Below, in pieces: positions 8,593 to 17,551 of a DNA stretch of 37,384 nt. Under the pieces are notes generated by a model that was given only the letters and a program-made list of their open reading frames with translations, made no database searches and was not told the DNA's origin. How positions within the stretch are numbered: position 1 is the first letter of the stretch; the number at the start of each line of letters is the position of its first letter. This DNA comes from Flavobacterium psychrophilum. Lineage in GTDB: Bacteria; Bacteroidota; Bacteroidia; Flavobacteriales; Flavobacteriaceae. The stretch covers positions 1 through 37,384 of the forward strand of contig CAMBOW010000008.1 in assembly GCA_945869365.1 (NCBI GenBank). Reading direction: 5' to 3'. Both the position numbers and the translations under genes were made by a program.

Positions 8593-9750
8593 TTAAAAAT
8601 TACTAATGATGTCTTGATAAAAATTGCTGGTTTGAATCGAAATTGTTTTGCTGTCAAAATTTTGCTCTACCATAGCTCTAGCGGCTTTTCCCATATGTAT
8701 TGCTCGCTGACTATCTGCCATTAATTCCACTATTTTCTGGACATACAACGCATGATTTTTGGGATGAATACAATAGCCACTGATGCCGTCCTCGAGGAGT
8801 TCTGTTGACCAGCCAAAATTGCTAGTGAGTACTGGTTTTTGCATGGCCATGGCTTCTAGGGTTACCATGCCTTGGGTTTCGGCCAAACTAGGCAAGACAC
8901 AAAGGTGGGCTTGTGCAATATAGGCTTGTATTTGTTCATACGGAACTTTGCCTGTATATTGAACTCGATCTAAAACAGCCGCTGGTAGATTTTTTTGCAG
9001 CTCATTCCAAGTAGAATCAGCGCCTGATTGAATATCGGGAGCATCGGCACCCACCAAAACTAAACGAGCAGTTGGCTGAACTACAAGTAGTTGTTTGAAA
9101 ATTTCTATCAATTCAAACACTCCTTTTTTGCGAATTAGCGTACCAAAATAAGCGATTAGTCCGGGTTCAAACGCAGCGGGATTGGGATTGGCAAACTGAC
9201 TAATTCTTATGCCGTTGGGAATTATTACTGTTTTTATTTCTTTTAACCGGAAAATAAATTGGGTAATTTCAGCAGCAAAATGAGTGGGGGAAGAAAAGGC
9301 AACTGCTTGTCGCATTGCCCATTTTTCGAATATAAAATTCTTTAATTTTTGGGACCTACCTTCCAAATGACAAAAATAGGCATCGGTGCCGTGAAACCGA
9401 ATTACCAAGGGCGCATTGAGCCGCATACAAGCGGTGATTCCAGTCCAATCAGGCGCTTCAATGAGTTGAATCTGTTGATTAGCAATGCAATTATTTACAT
9501 AGCGTTGAATAAATTTTCGGTAAAAATACCAGCCTCCAAAAGAATATTTTTTAAACGGAATAAAATGCAGTTGCACGCCTTGGTCGTCCAAAACTTGTGC
9601 ACTGCGTTGACCATACACAAAAACGACTACCCGATGGCCCAATGCAACAAGATCACGGGCACTATTTTGAATGCTACTGCCAATTCCCCCACTTGCCTTA
9701 CAAAGGGGATGGGGATATTCGGGGGTGAGCAAACCAATTGTCATTTCCAT
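8593..9750 (-). CDS. Glycosyltransferase family 4
   Basis: A 385-residue GT-B transferase. The N-terminus [20 protein letters not shown] has the glycine-rich acceptor-side loop, followed by [14 protein letters not shown]. The donor domain begins near [20 protein letters not shown] and has [20 protein letters not shown], with the two glutamates of E-x7-E, then [20 protein letters not shown]. The length is typical. Two starts are possible: ATG at 9750, used here, and ATG at 9744, which would form an ATGA overlap with the upstream acetyltransferase stop as is common in this operon. Downstream lies the decayed GT2 5' end, so this gene's 3' end may border an old deletion junction. Confidence 0.9.
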   Translation of the reverse strand: MEMTIGLLTPEYPHPLCKASGGIGSSIQNSARDLVALGHRVVVFVYGQRSAQVLDDQGVQLHFIPFKKYSFGGWYFYRKFIQRYVNNCIANQQIQLIEAPDWTGITACMRLNAPLVIRFHGTDAYFCHLEGRSQKLKNFIFEKWAMRQAVAFSSPTHFAAEITQFIFRLKEIKTVIIPNGIRISQFANPNPAAFEPGLIAYFGTLIRKKGVFELIEIFKQLLVVQPTARLVLVGADAPDIQSGADSTWNELQKNLPAAVLDRVQYTGKVPYEQIQAYIAQAHLCVLPSLAETQGMVTLEAMAMQKPVLTSNFGWSTELLEDGISGYCIHPKNHALYVQKIVELMADSQRAIHMGKAARAMVEQNFDSKTISIQTSNFYQDIISNF

Positions 9751-10382
9751 TTTTGTATAAAATCAGCGAGGGGTAAATAAAAATCGGCAGCATGGGTTTC
9801 TACTTGTTCGGCAGGCCAGTTCCACCAAGCGATTGCCAATAAATCTTGAATCTGTTCGGGGCTGTGTTTCATTTTTACCACTCGTGCCGGAACGCCTCCC
9901 ACAACAGAATAGGGTGGAACATCTGTTGTAACCACAGCCCCTGCCATGACAGTTGCACCCGAACCGATATTCACTTCTGGTACTATAGTTGCATTCATAC
10001 CGATCCAAACGTCGTGACCAATTTCGGTGTGGTGGGCTATCGATGGAAATTTACTTGTTTTGAAATCTTCTATTCTTTGATTTTGAAATCGAACAGACTT
10101 GTTTTTCAACTGATCTAAATGCGGAAATGAGCTGATTTCACTTTGTTGATGAAATCCATCATCGAGTATAAAATGTACGTCGTTGGCAATGGAACAATAG
10201 GAGCCAATTGTCAAGGATGAATTGGGATACCATTGCCAAACAAAAGCGCCATTGTGGTATGTTTTATAGCCGATGGTTGTATTTTTGGCCCGATCTAAAT
10301 AGACCTTTTGCTGGCGCATCAGGAATCGATAATATTCAATTCCTAGCAGTTTCCACAATACATTTCGGAGCGTATTTTTCAC
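9741..10382 (-). CDS. CatB/Vat-like xenobiotic-type hexapeptide acetyltransferase
   Basis: A 213-residue left-handed beta-helix acyltransferase of the CatB-related (XAT) group. Hexapeptide turns run from about residue 55 ([20 protein letters not shown]) to about 175 ([35 protein letters not shown]). A loop with [13 protein letters not shown] occupies the position of the catalytic-histidine loop of the family, and [20 protein letters not shown] is the classic second half. In polysaccharide loci such enzymes are generally assigned sugar O-acetylation; antibiotic acetylation is unlikely here. The start is GTG at 10382, giving the expected [20 protein letters not shown] beginning, 9 bases after the upstream stop. 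Confidence 0.87.
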   Translation of the reverse strand: MKNTLRNVLWKLLGIEYYRFLMRQQKVYLDRAKNTTIGYKTYHNGAFVWQWYPNSSLTIGSYCSIANDVHFILDDGFHQQSEISSFPHLDQLKNKSVRFQNQRIEDFKTSKFPSIAHHTEIGHDVWIGMNATIVPEVNIGSGATVMAGAVVTTDVPPYSVVGGVPARVVKMKHSPEQIQDLLAIAWWNWPAEQVETHAADFYLPLADFIQKWK

Positions 10383-10391
10383 GGCGTTGGA

Positions 10392-10955
10392 TTAGGAGTT
10401 AGGAAGTACAACATAACTAGCTGCACCTTGGTGAGAAATAACCGAAGCCAAGGGAGCCGCTACCACCGACTGATCGGCTACATCAAATGCAACCACCGCG
10501 TTGGCACCAATGAGCGCGTCGTTCCCGATGCTGATGCCGCCCAAAATCACGCAATTGGGCCCCATAAAAACCCGATTTCCAATAGTGGGTACACCGGTGT
10601 TTTTTCCGCGATTCAATACGCCAATGGTCATGCCTTGAGAAAGATTACAGTGTTCACCAAGTACCGCGTCTCCGTGGATGACAATTCCTCCAAAATGTCC
10701 AATGTATAGGCCCTTTCCGATGGAAGTGCGATAGGAAATATCAAAGCCGTATTTGTATTTCATTTTTCGCCAGCCCATAAAAAAAATAAAAAAAAGCAAG
10801 CGATTTTTACGTCGAAAATATTGTGTGCAACGAAAATAGGTTAGGAACTTTAAACCGGGATTGGGTTGCCACCAAAACACCTGAAATAAAATACCCAGTG
10901 ATAGTTTTTTGAACCCACAGCGTGCATAATCAGCCAAAAGAATTTCTCGTAACAT
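10392..10955 (-). CDS. Serine acetyltransferase-like hexapeptide O-acetyltransferase
   Basis: A 187-residue paralogue of the protein at 5372-5926. The two share LYIGHFGGI, the CNLSQ turn, the MTIGV/VTIGV strand and the GVPxIGN turn, with the presumed catalytic histidine in IGHFGG. The N-terminal ~65 residues are basic and hydrophobic (VFWWQPNPGLKFLTYFRCTQ, RLLFFIFFMGW), so it may sit at the membrane. The beta-helix covers about 70-175. The likely role is O-acetylation of a glycan residue using acetyl-CoA; which residue is unknown. Having two copies in one operon suggests two acetylation positions. It lies 4 bases downstream of the GT-B gene and 9 bases upstream of the CatB-like gene start. 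Confidence 0.85.
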   Translation of the reverse strand: MLREILLADYARCGFKKLSLGILFQVFWWQPNPGLKFLTYFRCTQYFRRKNRLLFFIFFMGWRKMKYKYGFDISYRTSIGKGLYIGHFGGIVIHGDAVLGEHCNLSQGMTIGVLNRGKNTGVPTIGNRVFMGPNCVILGGISIGNDALIGANAVVAFDVADQSVVAAPLASVISHQGAASYVVLPNS

Positions 10956-10959
10956 CTGT

Positions 10960-12357
10960 TTAATTTAGCAGTTCATCAAAGGTATTCCAAATGCGTTCAG
11001 AAGCCAATTGAGCCGGTTGTTGGTTTATTTTTTCAAACCAAACTTGTGCTTGGTTAACCACTACTGGCTCCGTATTCGATACCATTTTTACAATCACTCC
11101 TTCCATTGCTGCTGCCGAATCAATCCAGTGGACTGCTGTTGCAGAAGGCATCGATCGGAAGTGGATAAAGTTATAAATTTTTAGCACAGACCAATCGGCC
11201 ACAGCGCAGTTTGCTGCATCATACCGAATGTATGCACAAGCTTTGCCTTGGGTAACAAAGTCAAACACCATGGAAGAGCCCAAATTGACAACAAATTCAG
11301 TGTGAATAACTGTATTTACTAGTAGTTGTGTATCGGCTTGCGTGGGTAAAATAGTATTCCAATCAACTCCTTGTTTTTCCCAGTTGGGGGCAACGGAAAC
11401 CAGACAATCTTTAAATTCGTCGAGCACCGCATCATAACGGTCGGAAAAATCAACCGGGCAGCGGCGAAACAAAATTCCTAGAGCCTGTCCTTTCTCATTC
11501 AATTTGCGAACCGCTCTTGCCAGATCAGCCAAATATATGGGGTCATTGGGCGAAGTAGTTATGTCATCCCCCGAAAAACAAATGTATTTTTTGGTTACAT
11601 CCAAACCGTGTTTAATAAAAAATTCATCCCTTGACTGAATCAAGGAATTGTCATAATGCGATTCAAATTGGGGAGTGCCGGTGATTTTAATTTGCGCATC
11701 GGCTACTTGTGGATAATAATACTGCAATTCAGATTTCATGTGTTGGCTCCAAACCAAGTAATAATCGGGTTGCACCAATTTGGTTCCTTTGGGTAAATTA
11801 TCCCACGAAAAAATAAAAGTTGCTGTAGGGATTTGCAGCGATTGAGCCGACATAATCGGAGCCAGGGCTAAGGATAAACGCTGATTGGTGCAAAACAACA
11901 AATCGGGTTTTTCTTGTTGTAACAATTCCAAACAATACGAATAGTATGGTGTTTTCTTTTCTAAATAGGCCAGCAATCGTTGTATGCGCAACAAGCCTTT
12001 TTGGGATTGGTTCGGGAAAATAAGCAAAGAGAGTAAAAACTTCTTTACCCACGCAGGCGCAGTTTTGGGCGAACTTGGAAATCTATAGCTGTCATACACT
12101 GCATCTTGACTTTGCTGTTTGTTTAAGGTTAATTCAATTTGAATTTGCGCATTTTTAACCAACTCAGACCAGCGGTGATTTTTAGCACGAGGAATCTTAA
12201 TTTCTGTGTATCCCATGTCTGAAAGTGCGAATGGGCTCGCATTCCAAAACACGACTTCATAACCCCTCGCCTTTCCTAACGCATAAAACTGAGTAAACGC
12301 AAAATTGCGCAAACCCACTCCGTCGGCTAGAAAAATAAAGAGTTTTTTTGGTCGCAT
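10960..12357 (-). CDS. GT-B fold, UDP-glycosyltransferase / glycerophosphotransferase-like protein
   Basis: A 465-residue soluble protein of GT-B appearance. The N-terminus KLFIFLADGVGLRNFAFTQF starts a Rossmann-like domain, LLFCTNQRLSLALAPIMSAQ and IPTATFIFSWDNLPKGTKLV close it, and YYLVWSQHMKSELQYYYP follows. The second domain begins near KKYICFSGDDITTSPNDP, with GILFRRCPVDFSDRYDAV and HTEFVVNLGSSMVFDFVTQG, which resembles the donor-binding end of CDP-glycerol phosphotransferases and UDP-glycosyltransferases. I recognise the family as recurrent in flavobacterial glycan loci but know no proven activity. It is the first gene after the nonulosonate cassette, separated from it by 386 bases, so it is a candidate for the missing nonulosonate transferase. 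That is inference from position only. Confidence 0.75.
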   Translation of the reverse strand: MRPKKLFIFLADGVGLRNFAFTQFYALGKARGYEVVFWNASPFALSDMGYTEIKIPRAKNHRWSELVKNAQIQIELTLNKQQSQDAVYDSYRFPSSPKTAPAWVKKFLLSLLIFPNQSQKGLLRIQRLLAYLEKKTPYYSYCLELLQQEKPDLLFCTNQRLSLALAPIMSAQSLQIPTATFIFSWDNLPKGTKLVQPDYYLVWSQHMKSELQYYYPQVADAQIKITGTPQFESHYDNSLIQSRDEFFIKHGLDVTKKYICFSGDDITTSPNDPIYLADLARAVRKLNEKGQALGILFRRCPVDFSDRYDAVLDEFKDCLVSVAPNWEKQGVDWNTILPTQADTQLLVNTVIHTEFVVNLGSSMVFDFVTQGKACAYIRYDAANCAVADWSVLKIYNFIHFRSMPSATAVHWIDSAAAMEGVIVKMVSNTEPVVVNQAQVWFEKINQQPAQLASERIWNTFDELLN

Positions 12358-12743
12358 AGCAATGTTTTATTTGCAGCAGATGAAGTGTTTCCAATTAAAA
12401 CAAACGCCTAATTAGTACCCATTTACTTTGACTTCATTCTTTACCGGCTGACAACTACACATTCAAAATACAATAAAAAACGCATTCGAACTGAAAATTT
12501 CCAGCCCCACAAATTAACAAATAAATAGTGTGTAAAACTGACTTTTTAGTAAGAAACTAAAGCGAATCTGTGGGACAAACAACAATCTTTTAAAGTCAAA
12601 AATTTGTGCTTTCGCAAACGCATGCAACGCAGTTCTTCCGGTAATAACTTATGAACCTAAAAAACTGAACGAAAATACGTTGACTGTAATCTTGTTAAAA
12701 AATTACTATAAATCGTGTTTGCCGCTGCGCAAATTACTTGCTT
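12358..12743 (-). other. 386-base AT-rich gap between neuC and the GT-B gene
   Basis: This is the longest non-coding stretch of the window. Translation of all frames gives only short pieces broken by stops, and I see no remnant of a known domain. Just after the neuC stop, a short TTTGC...GCAAA inverted repeat (stem of 5, near 12718-12733) is too weak to call a terminator. No exact TAnnTTTG box is present on the minus strand, only near matches (for example TTAATTTG around 12509-12516 and TATTTTG around 12463-12469). It could hold a promoter for the distal part of the left block, but the sequence does not prove it. Confidence 0.4.
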
Positions 12744-13868
12744 CTATGGGTTGTCGCGAAATTGTTTTTGGGCGGAGCGTTGCCAAAAGGAAGGGTTAGC
12801 CAAGGTTTCCATGAACTGTTGTGCGCTTCGTCCTTCGCCAAATTGAGTAGGGTTTTCTGGAGTTGCTTGTCGTGAAACTGAATCTATCGCCGCTAGAATT
12901 GCCTGTTGTTGGTAGGGTACATGATGAATGCAAGGATGAGCAGCCCGGTTTTGTTGCCGTGAACCAATATTAATCGCAGGCACTCCATAACTTGGTGCTT
13001 CGCGGATGCCGGCACTGCTGTTTCCAATGATAAAATCGGCCTGTTTGAGCAATTGTAAAAAATATTCAAAACGCAATGACGGAAACAATTTGAATCGCGG
13101 ATTTACCTGCAAAGACTTGTAGGCATTAAAGATATGGGTGTTTCCCATGTCGTTATTGGGATAGACCACTACATAATTTCGGTTGTCGGCCAAAAGTGCA
13201 GCAACGAATTGCTGGGCATGTGTTTCCAGCTGAGAAACTTCGGTTGTAACAGGATGAAACAATACAATCGCATACTGTTCAAAAGGAATTTCGTAGTATG
13301 CTTTAACCGTTTCTATCTGAGGCAATTGATCCGAAAACATGATGTCAAGATCGGGTGAACCAATTTCAAAGATACTCGACGGTTCCTCGCCCATTTGCTG
13401 CAAACGATTTTTGGCTTCGTTATTGGACACAAAATGCAAATGACTCAATTTGCTCACACTGTGCCGAATGAGCTCATCAATGGTGCCTGATAGCTCTCCA
13501 CCCTCAATATGGGCTACTAAAAAATTATTTAACGATCCTACAATAGCACCAGCTAAGGTCTCCACACGATCGCCATGCACCACAATCAAATCGGGCTGCA
13601 AGCTTTTGCAATAGGCAGAAAATCCCTCGATGGTTTTGGCCAAGGTGAGGTCCATAGTCGATTCGTGGGTGTGATTCTCAAAAGTATGGATATTGGTAAA
13701 TGCGCAGCGTTGAATTTCGATGAGCGTATAGCCATATAATTCTTGCATATGCATACCGGTAACAAACACAAAAACTTCGTAGTCTGGGTGTTGTTCGAGC
13801 TGTTGCAACAACGGTTTAATTTTGCCGAAATCGGCTCGAGTACCAGTTAGAAAAACTATTTTTTTCAT
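12744..13868 (-). CDS. neuC: UDP-N-acetylglucosamine 2-epimerase, hydrolysing (NeuC/LegG type)
   Basis: A 374-residue enzyme that converts a UDP-HexNAc to the free 2-epimer (ManNAc from UDP-GlcNAc, or the 6-deoxy-diacetamido mannose analogue in legionaminate synthesis), the first step of nonulosonate formation. Family features in order: IVFLTGTRADFGKIKPL at the N-terminus, LIVVHGDRVETLAGAI with the conserved Asp-Arg, HIEGGELSGTIDELIRHSVS, a VYPNNDMGN turn, and IIGNSSAGIREAPSYGVPAI in the UDP-binding region. From memory these segments resemble the Campylobacter jejuni NeuC1 (sialic acid) group; I could not compare scores against LegG. The gene lies 3 bases after neuB, and the three-gene cassette order neuA-neuB-neuC is intact. 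Normal length. Confidence 0.92.
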   Translation of the reverse strand: MKKIVFLTGTRADFGKIKPLLQQLEQHPDYEVFVFVTGMHMQELYGYTLIEIQRCAFTNIHTFENHTHESTMDLTLAKTIEGFSAYCKSLQPDLIVVHGDRVETLAGAIVGSLNNFLVAHIEGGELSGTIDELIRHSVSKLSHLHFVSNNEAKNRLQQMGEEPSSIFEIGSPDLDIMFSDQLPQIETVKAYYEIPFEQYAIVLFHPVTTEVSQLETHAQQFVAALLADNRNYVVVYPNNDMGNTHIFNAYKSLQVNPRFKLFPSLRFEYFLQLLKQADFIIGNSSAGIREAPSYGVPAINIGSRQQNRAAHPCIHHVPYQQQAILAAIDSVSRQATPENPTQFGEGRSAQQFMETLANPSFWQRSAQKQFRDNP

Positions 13869-13871
13869 AGG

Positions 13872-14915
13872 CTAATTGGCCACATCGTCCCAACTTAATT
13901 GAGTGTCAACTGGAATATTTTTGGTGGCACATTGCCCTAAAATTGAATCAAAATGTTCGGCCAAAATGGGCCCTGTTCCCGGCCGTTTCACCCAAATGTT
14001 GTGTTTGGTATACGGTTCACCCGCTGCAATTGGTGCAATAGTACACACGGTTGCAAACGCAAAATCGATGGTCACTTGTTCTTCTAGAGCGGGTTCTTTT
14101 ACACCACCGCGCATCTGCCAAATTTCGTGACTACCTTGTATCAATTGGGCCGTAGTGGGTTCGTCCATGCTGCACACAATATCTGGTCCTTGCCGATTCA
14201 TGTGGTCGGTAAAATGGCGTTCCAAAATTGATCCGCCCAAAGCCACGGCGGCCAAACAGGCATTGTTATTGAGCGTGTGATCACTCAATCCAAACACTCT
14301 GTTTGAAAAGGCTTCGTGCATTTGCTTCATCGCGCCAAGGCGAACCAAATGAGTGGGTGTAGGATATAAATTGGTGGTGTGCAACAAAGCAACAGGCACC
14401 TGGTATTTGTCAAAAATGGCTACCGCTTTTTGAATACTTTCTACCGTATTCATGCCTGTGCTCAAAATGACTGGTTTTCCAAAAGAGGCAATGTGCTCCA
14501 ACAACGGATAATTGTTGCATTCGCCCGAACCAATTTTGTAGGCTGGAACGTTAAATTTTTCCAAGCGGTTGGCAGCGGCACGTGAAAAAGGGGTTGAGAT
14601 AAAAATCATTCCTTTGGCTTGCACATATTGCATGAGGGCAAATTCGTCGTCTTCGTTGAGCGAACAGCGTTCCATGATTTCATAGATCGAAACATCGGCA
14701 TTTCCGGGGATCACTTTTTTGGCGGCCCCACTCATTTCGTCTGCTACAATATGGGTTTGGTGTTTCACGATTTCGACACCCGCACGAGCAGCAGCATCAA
14801 CAAATTGTTTGGCCAATTCGAGCGAACCCTCGTGGTTGATGCCAATTTCGGCAATTACAACCGGTGGATAATCAGAACCAATATTTCGGCCCGCTATAGT
14901 GATGGATGGATTCAT
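13872..14915 (-). CDS. neuB: N-acetylneuraminate (nonulosonate) synthase
   Basis: A 347-residue synthase that condenses phosphoenolpyruvate with ManNAc (or an analogue) to give a nine-carbon sialic-type acid. The N-terminal TIM barrel (about 1-280) shows [96 protein letters not shown] and [15 protein letters not shown], all diagnostic. The C-terminal SAF (antifreeze-like) domain includes [16 protein letters not shown]. The [12 protein letters not shown] and NLYPTP segments look, from memory, most like Campylobacter NeuB1, favouring Neu5Ac over legionaminic or pseudaminic acid, but this is not proven. One base separates its ATG from the neuA stop. Confidence 0.95.
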   Translation of the reverse strand: MNPSITIAGRNIGSDYPPVVIAEIGINHEGSLELAKQFVDAAARAGVEIVKHQTHIVADEMSGAAKKVIPGNADVSIYEIMERCSLNEDDEFALMQYVQAKGMIFISTPFSRAAANRLEKFNVPAYKIGSGECNNYPLLEHIASFGKPVILSTGMNTVESIQKAVAIFDKYQVPVALLHTTNLYPTPTHLVRLGAMKQMHEAFSNRVFGLSDHTLNNNACLAAVALGGSILERHFTDHMNRQGPDIVCSMDEPTTAQLIQGSHEIWQMRGGVKEPALEEQVTIDFAFATVCTIAPIAAGEPYTKHNIWVKRPGTGPILAEHFDSILGQCATKNIPVDTQLSWDDVAN

Positions 14916-14916
14916 A

Positions 14917-15582
14917 TTAACTAATCTGTTTTTGGACTACATATTCGGCATATTCAAAATCAGCCAGGGTATCGATGTCTACCTGCGCAAACGGATGCTC
15001 CACTGCAAAGGGAACGGCATCAGAATTAAACACCAGATCTTGTTGCAATACGGCCGGTGTAGTAATATACAACAAGCCATTTTCAAAATACAAGGGCTCC
15101 AGATCTTGGCTGCGTTGGCCAATGGAATAATTAAACGGATAAAAACGATGGTTGTCGAGCTTCCCTAATTTATGCTGCGATCGGCTCACCGTAAACAAAC
15201 TGCTGGCCGCTTGTTGGGTATATAAGGCATACGCCTCTGGCAATAAATTGGCGGGGCGCAACGGATTTGTGGGTTGCAACAGACAAATGGTTTCTACTGT
15301 GTTTTCCAGTTGAGCAAGCGCATGTTGCAAGCAGGTATAGGTTGGCGATTCGTCAGTGGCCAATTCGTTTGGTCGGTCAATAACCTGAGCGCCAAATTCA
15401 AGGGCTACAGCTTTGCATTCGGGATCATTCGTCGAGACAAAAACTGCCTCGATCAAGTCGGAAAACTGTTGGGCATACCGAATGCTGTGCGCCAACAAGG
15501 GAATTCCGCCCAGCAATTTGGTGTTTTTTCCTGCCAATCGTTTGGAACCTCCGCGTGCCGGAATGAGTGCAATGTTCTTCAT
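14917..15582 (-). CDS. neuA: CMP-nonulosonate cytidylyltransferase (CMP-sialate synthetase)
   Basis: A 221-residue enzyme that activates the nonulosonic acid with CTP to CMP-sugar, the donor for sialyl-type transfer. It has the nucleotide-binding start [27 protein letters not shown], the family strand [32 protein letters not shown], a [11 protein letters not shown] segment and the C-terminal metal-binding [16 protein letters not shown]. Length fits single-domain NeuA/LegF proteins. It begins the nonulosonate cassette in transcription order, 30 bases after the GT2 stop, and is followed at once by neuB. Specificity (Neu5Ac, Leg or another acid) cannot be assigned from motifs. Confidence 0.92.
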   Translation of the reverse strand: MKNIALIPARGGSKRLAGKNTKLLGGIPLLAHSIRYAQQFSDLIEAVFVSTNDPECKAVALEFGAQVIDRPNELATDESPTYTCLQHALAQLENTVETICLLQPTNPLRPANLLPEAYALYTQQAASSLFTVSRSQHKLGKLDNHRFYPFNYSIGQRSQDLEPLYFENGLLYITTPAVLQQDLVFNSDAVPFAVEHPFAQVDIDTLADFEYAEYVVQKQIS

Positions 15583-15612
15583 ACTACTGCTCGTAAAGCC
15601 GAGTAAAAATAA

Positions 15613-16530
15613 CTATTTTTCTGGATTCCAATAGATTTTGGCTTCGTTTAATTCTAGGAATTGTTTGAAAAGAGCTGCCTGTAATGGGCTGCGATTTTGA
15701 ATTATCAAAGGCAGCTGCCTAAACAAATCAAACAATGCCCCAAAAAGGGGTTTGACTATCTTGAGCTGCCGCTTCCAAATTAATTTTTGCAGTTGCTTTG
15801 CAAGCGAATAAAACCAATAATAGATGGCTTGTCGCAACGGATAGAGTAAAAAAATCGTATACCAACCTGCACGCAAGGAATAACGGTAACGAAAAATAAA
15901 TTCTGCTTTGTTTTGTGCACGTTTGGACTGATCTACCCGATGGTGGACCAAAATTTGCGGCACATACTGCACCGTAAATCCTTGATGATACAACTGAAGA
16001 GCAGCCCAGAATTCTTCGCCATAAAACTGAAACCATTCGGGGTAATTTGGTATAGCGTTCCAAGCAGTCTTTCGCCATACATGGCCACATCCCACATAAC
16101 TGTTTACCGCTTGGGGTACATCAGAGGAAACCGTTGATTTGGGCAATTGTGTGGACCAAAAAATACGAAAGGCCAATACGCCAAAACGGGGTTGAGCGGC
16201 AAAGTTTTGCTCAATCAATTCGAGCACCCTATCGCTTAAAAAATGGGCGTCATCGTCTAGGGAAATTAAATAGTCGGCATCTACTTTGTTGAGTAGTTGA
16301 TTTCTGCAATACAAATACCCTTTAGATTTTTCATTTCGCCAAAGTTCAACCGCTGGAAAATGATCTTGAATAACTTGCGAAGTTCCATCGGTCGAGCCAT
16401 CGTCAAATACTACGCAGCGCACAGCAGGATTGGCTATATAGACCGCTAGCGATTCCAAAGTGAATTGCAGCTCTTGGCACCGATTTTTGGTTGCAATGAG
16501 GAAGGCAAAAGTAGCGGTTGAAGATTCCAT
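15613..16530 (-). CDS. Glycosyltransferase family 2
   Basis: A 305-residue GT-A transferase. The N-terminus FLIATKNRCQELQFTLESLA is followed by RCVVFDDGSTDGTSQVI (nucleotide site) and ADYLISLDDDAHFLSDRVLEL with the DxD. The acceptor half has VGCGHVWRKTAWNAI and FQFYGEEFWAALQLYHQGF, where the EE pair fits the family 2 catalytic-base region, then VHHRV. A hydrophobic C-terminal part (WYTIFLLYPLRQAIYYWFYS) suggests membrane association. It sits between another GT2 and neuA, so it may act on the same repeat unit as the nonulosonate. Family 2 is not a known sialyltransferase family, so I do not call it one. Confidence 0.88.
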   Translation of the reverse strand: MESSTATFAFLIATKNRCQELQFTLESLAVYIANPAVRCVVFDDGSTDGTSQVIQDHFPAVELWRNEKSKGYLYCRNQLLNKVDADYLISLDDDAHFLSDRVLELIEQNFAAQPRFGVLAFRIFWSTQLPKSTVSSDVPQAVNSYVGCGHVWRKTAWNAIPNYPEWFQFYGEEFWAALQLYHQGFTVQYVPQILVHHRVDQSKRAQNKAEFIFRYRYSLRAGWYTIFLLYPLRQAIYYWFYSLAKQLQKLIWKRQLKIVKPLFGALFDLFRQLPLIIQNRSPLQAALFKQFLELNEAKIYWNPEK

Positions 16531-16541
16531 TTACATCGGAA

Positions 16542-17549
16542 TTAATAGGAAGTAGCTTGAGCTTTTGTCAAACCTTTGTTGCGATAAAACCAAGTTTTCA
16601 CAACCCGTATTTTTAAAATCTTTTTAAATAATTTGTGTTTTACCAATAGAGAAATTGCAGACGCAGTTGATAAAGGAACTTCCGGAATAGCTGGAAGAAG
16701 GGCTTGTTCTTGAACAAATTTGATGTCGTTCATCCAAGGCTCGAAGACGTTGCCCATGTGGTAGGCAAAATTGGCATAAGTAGTGAGACGCCAGGTGTTT
16801 TTTCGCCAAGCCAACTCGTCGAGATGAGTTTCGCTAGTTCCGCCCATTTTATATTCGGTAAACGATTGAATCGAATCAAACAACGCGCGCTTATAAGTAG
16901 CCACAAAATGGCCCGAACCCACATAAGCTGTAATTCCTGAAACTGATTTTACACCCAACGTATGTTGACCATGCACCGGATTGGAGGGTCCCCAACCAAG
17001 GCTCTGGTGAAATTTTTCAATCGAGAGTGGATCGTGCACCGGAATAAAACGAAGTTGATTAGAAGCAAATAAATCAAACAATACATTAGAACAATGCTGT
17101 AAAAACAAACGATATTGTGGAACAATTCCCACCACACCAGCTTTTGGAAAAGCCAAAAACACGTCATGGGTAGCTTGTTGCCAACCAGACAAAAACAGGA
17201 CGTCACTATCGGCCAAGGTAACCAAGGCTTGTCGGTGACCCACAGTACCTTTGAGTAAGGCATTTACTTTTCCGATTGCAGCCGTATGTATGAGTTCGTG
17301 AATTTTTCCTTGCTCCCATAACAGGGTTAAATAGTGCGCAGTAATTGTATCGCTGCCATTGTTAACCACGGTGATAAAGGTAGCCGAATGGCTTGTTGAT
17401 AGCACTGATTCCAAGCACTTTTGTAGCACGTGTAAACTGTCTGCAAAATATCCGTCTTGCTGCGGTATATGCACTGGAATTACCACCTGATGGGTAAAAT
17501 TACCTTGTGCAAGCGGTTGGTCTTTATTTGGATTATAGCCTATGCGCAT
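16542..17549 (-). CDS. Glycosyltransferase family 2 (divergent)
   Basis: A 335-residue GT-A protein. HQVVIPVHIPQQDGYFADSL is the first strand, longer and more divergent than in the neighbours. ATFITVVNNGSDTITAHYL gives the nucleotide site and ALVTLADSDVLFLSGWQQA the DxD (DSD). GVVGIVPQYRLF and GITAYVGSGHFVATYKRALF follow, and GGTSETHLDELAWRKN probably holds the catalytic acid. The C-terminus is short and basic. The gene lies 2 bases after the FkbM methyltransferase stop and 11 bases before the next GT2, so these genes are almost certainly cotranscribed with the ABC exporter. Sugar unknown. Confidence 0.85.
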   Translation of the reverse strand: MRIGYNPNKDQPLAQGNFTHQVVIPVHIPQQDGYFADSLHVLQKCLESVLSTSHSATFITVVNNGSDTITAHYLTLLWEQGKIHELIHTAAIGKVNALLKGTVGHRQALVTLADSDVLFLSGWQQATHDVFLAFPKAGVVGIVPQYRLFLQHCSNVLFDLFASNQLRFIPVHDPLSIEKFHQSLGWGPSNPVHGQHTLGVKSVSGITAYVGSGHFVATYKRALFDSIQSFTEYKMGGTSETHLDELAWRKNTWRLTTYANFAYHMGNVFEPWMNDIKFVQEQALLPAIPEVPLSTASAISLLVKHKLFKKILKIRVVKTWFYRNKGLTKAQATSY

Positions 17550-17551
17550 AC

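Noticed and set aside
9349..9780. Plus-strand frame of 143 codons opposite the GT4 gene
   Set aside because: It runs antisense to a well-supported GT4 and the acetyltransferase end, has unusual composition and matches no family I know.
9741..10382. Chloramphenicol or streptogramin resistance acetyltransferase
   Set aside because: The fold is the same, but its place inside a glycan operon with other sugar-modifying enzymes makes a sugar O-acetyltransferase far more likely.
12718..12733. Hairpin after neuC as a terminator
   Set aside because: The stem is only five pairs with no directly following T-run, so it cannot be told from chance.
16542..17549. GT2 next to the nonulosonate cassette as the sialyltransferase
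   Set aside because: The protein has ordinary family 2 motifs including a DSD metal site, and CMP-sialic acid transferases are not known from family 2.
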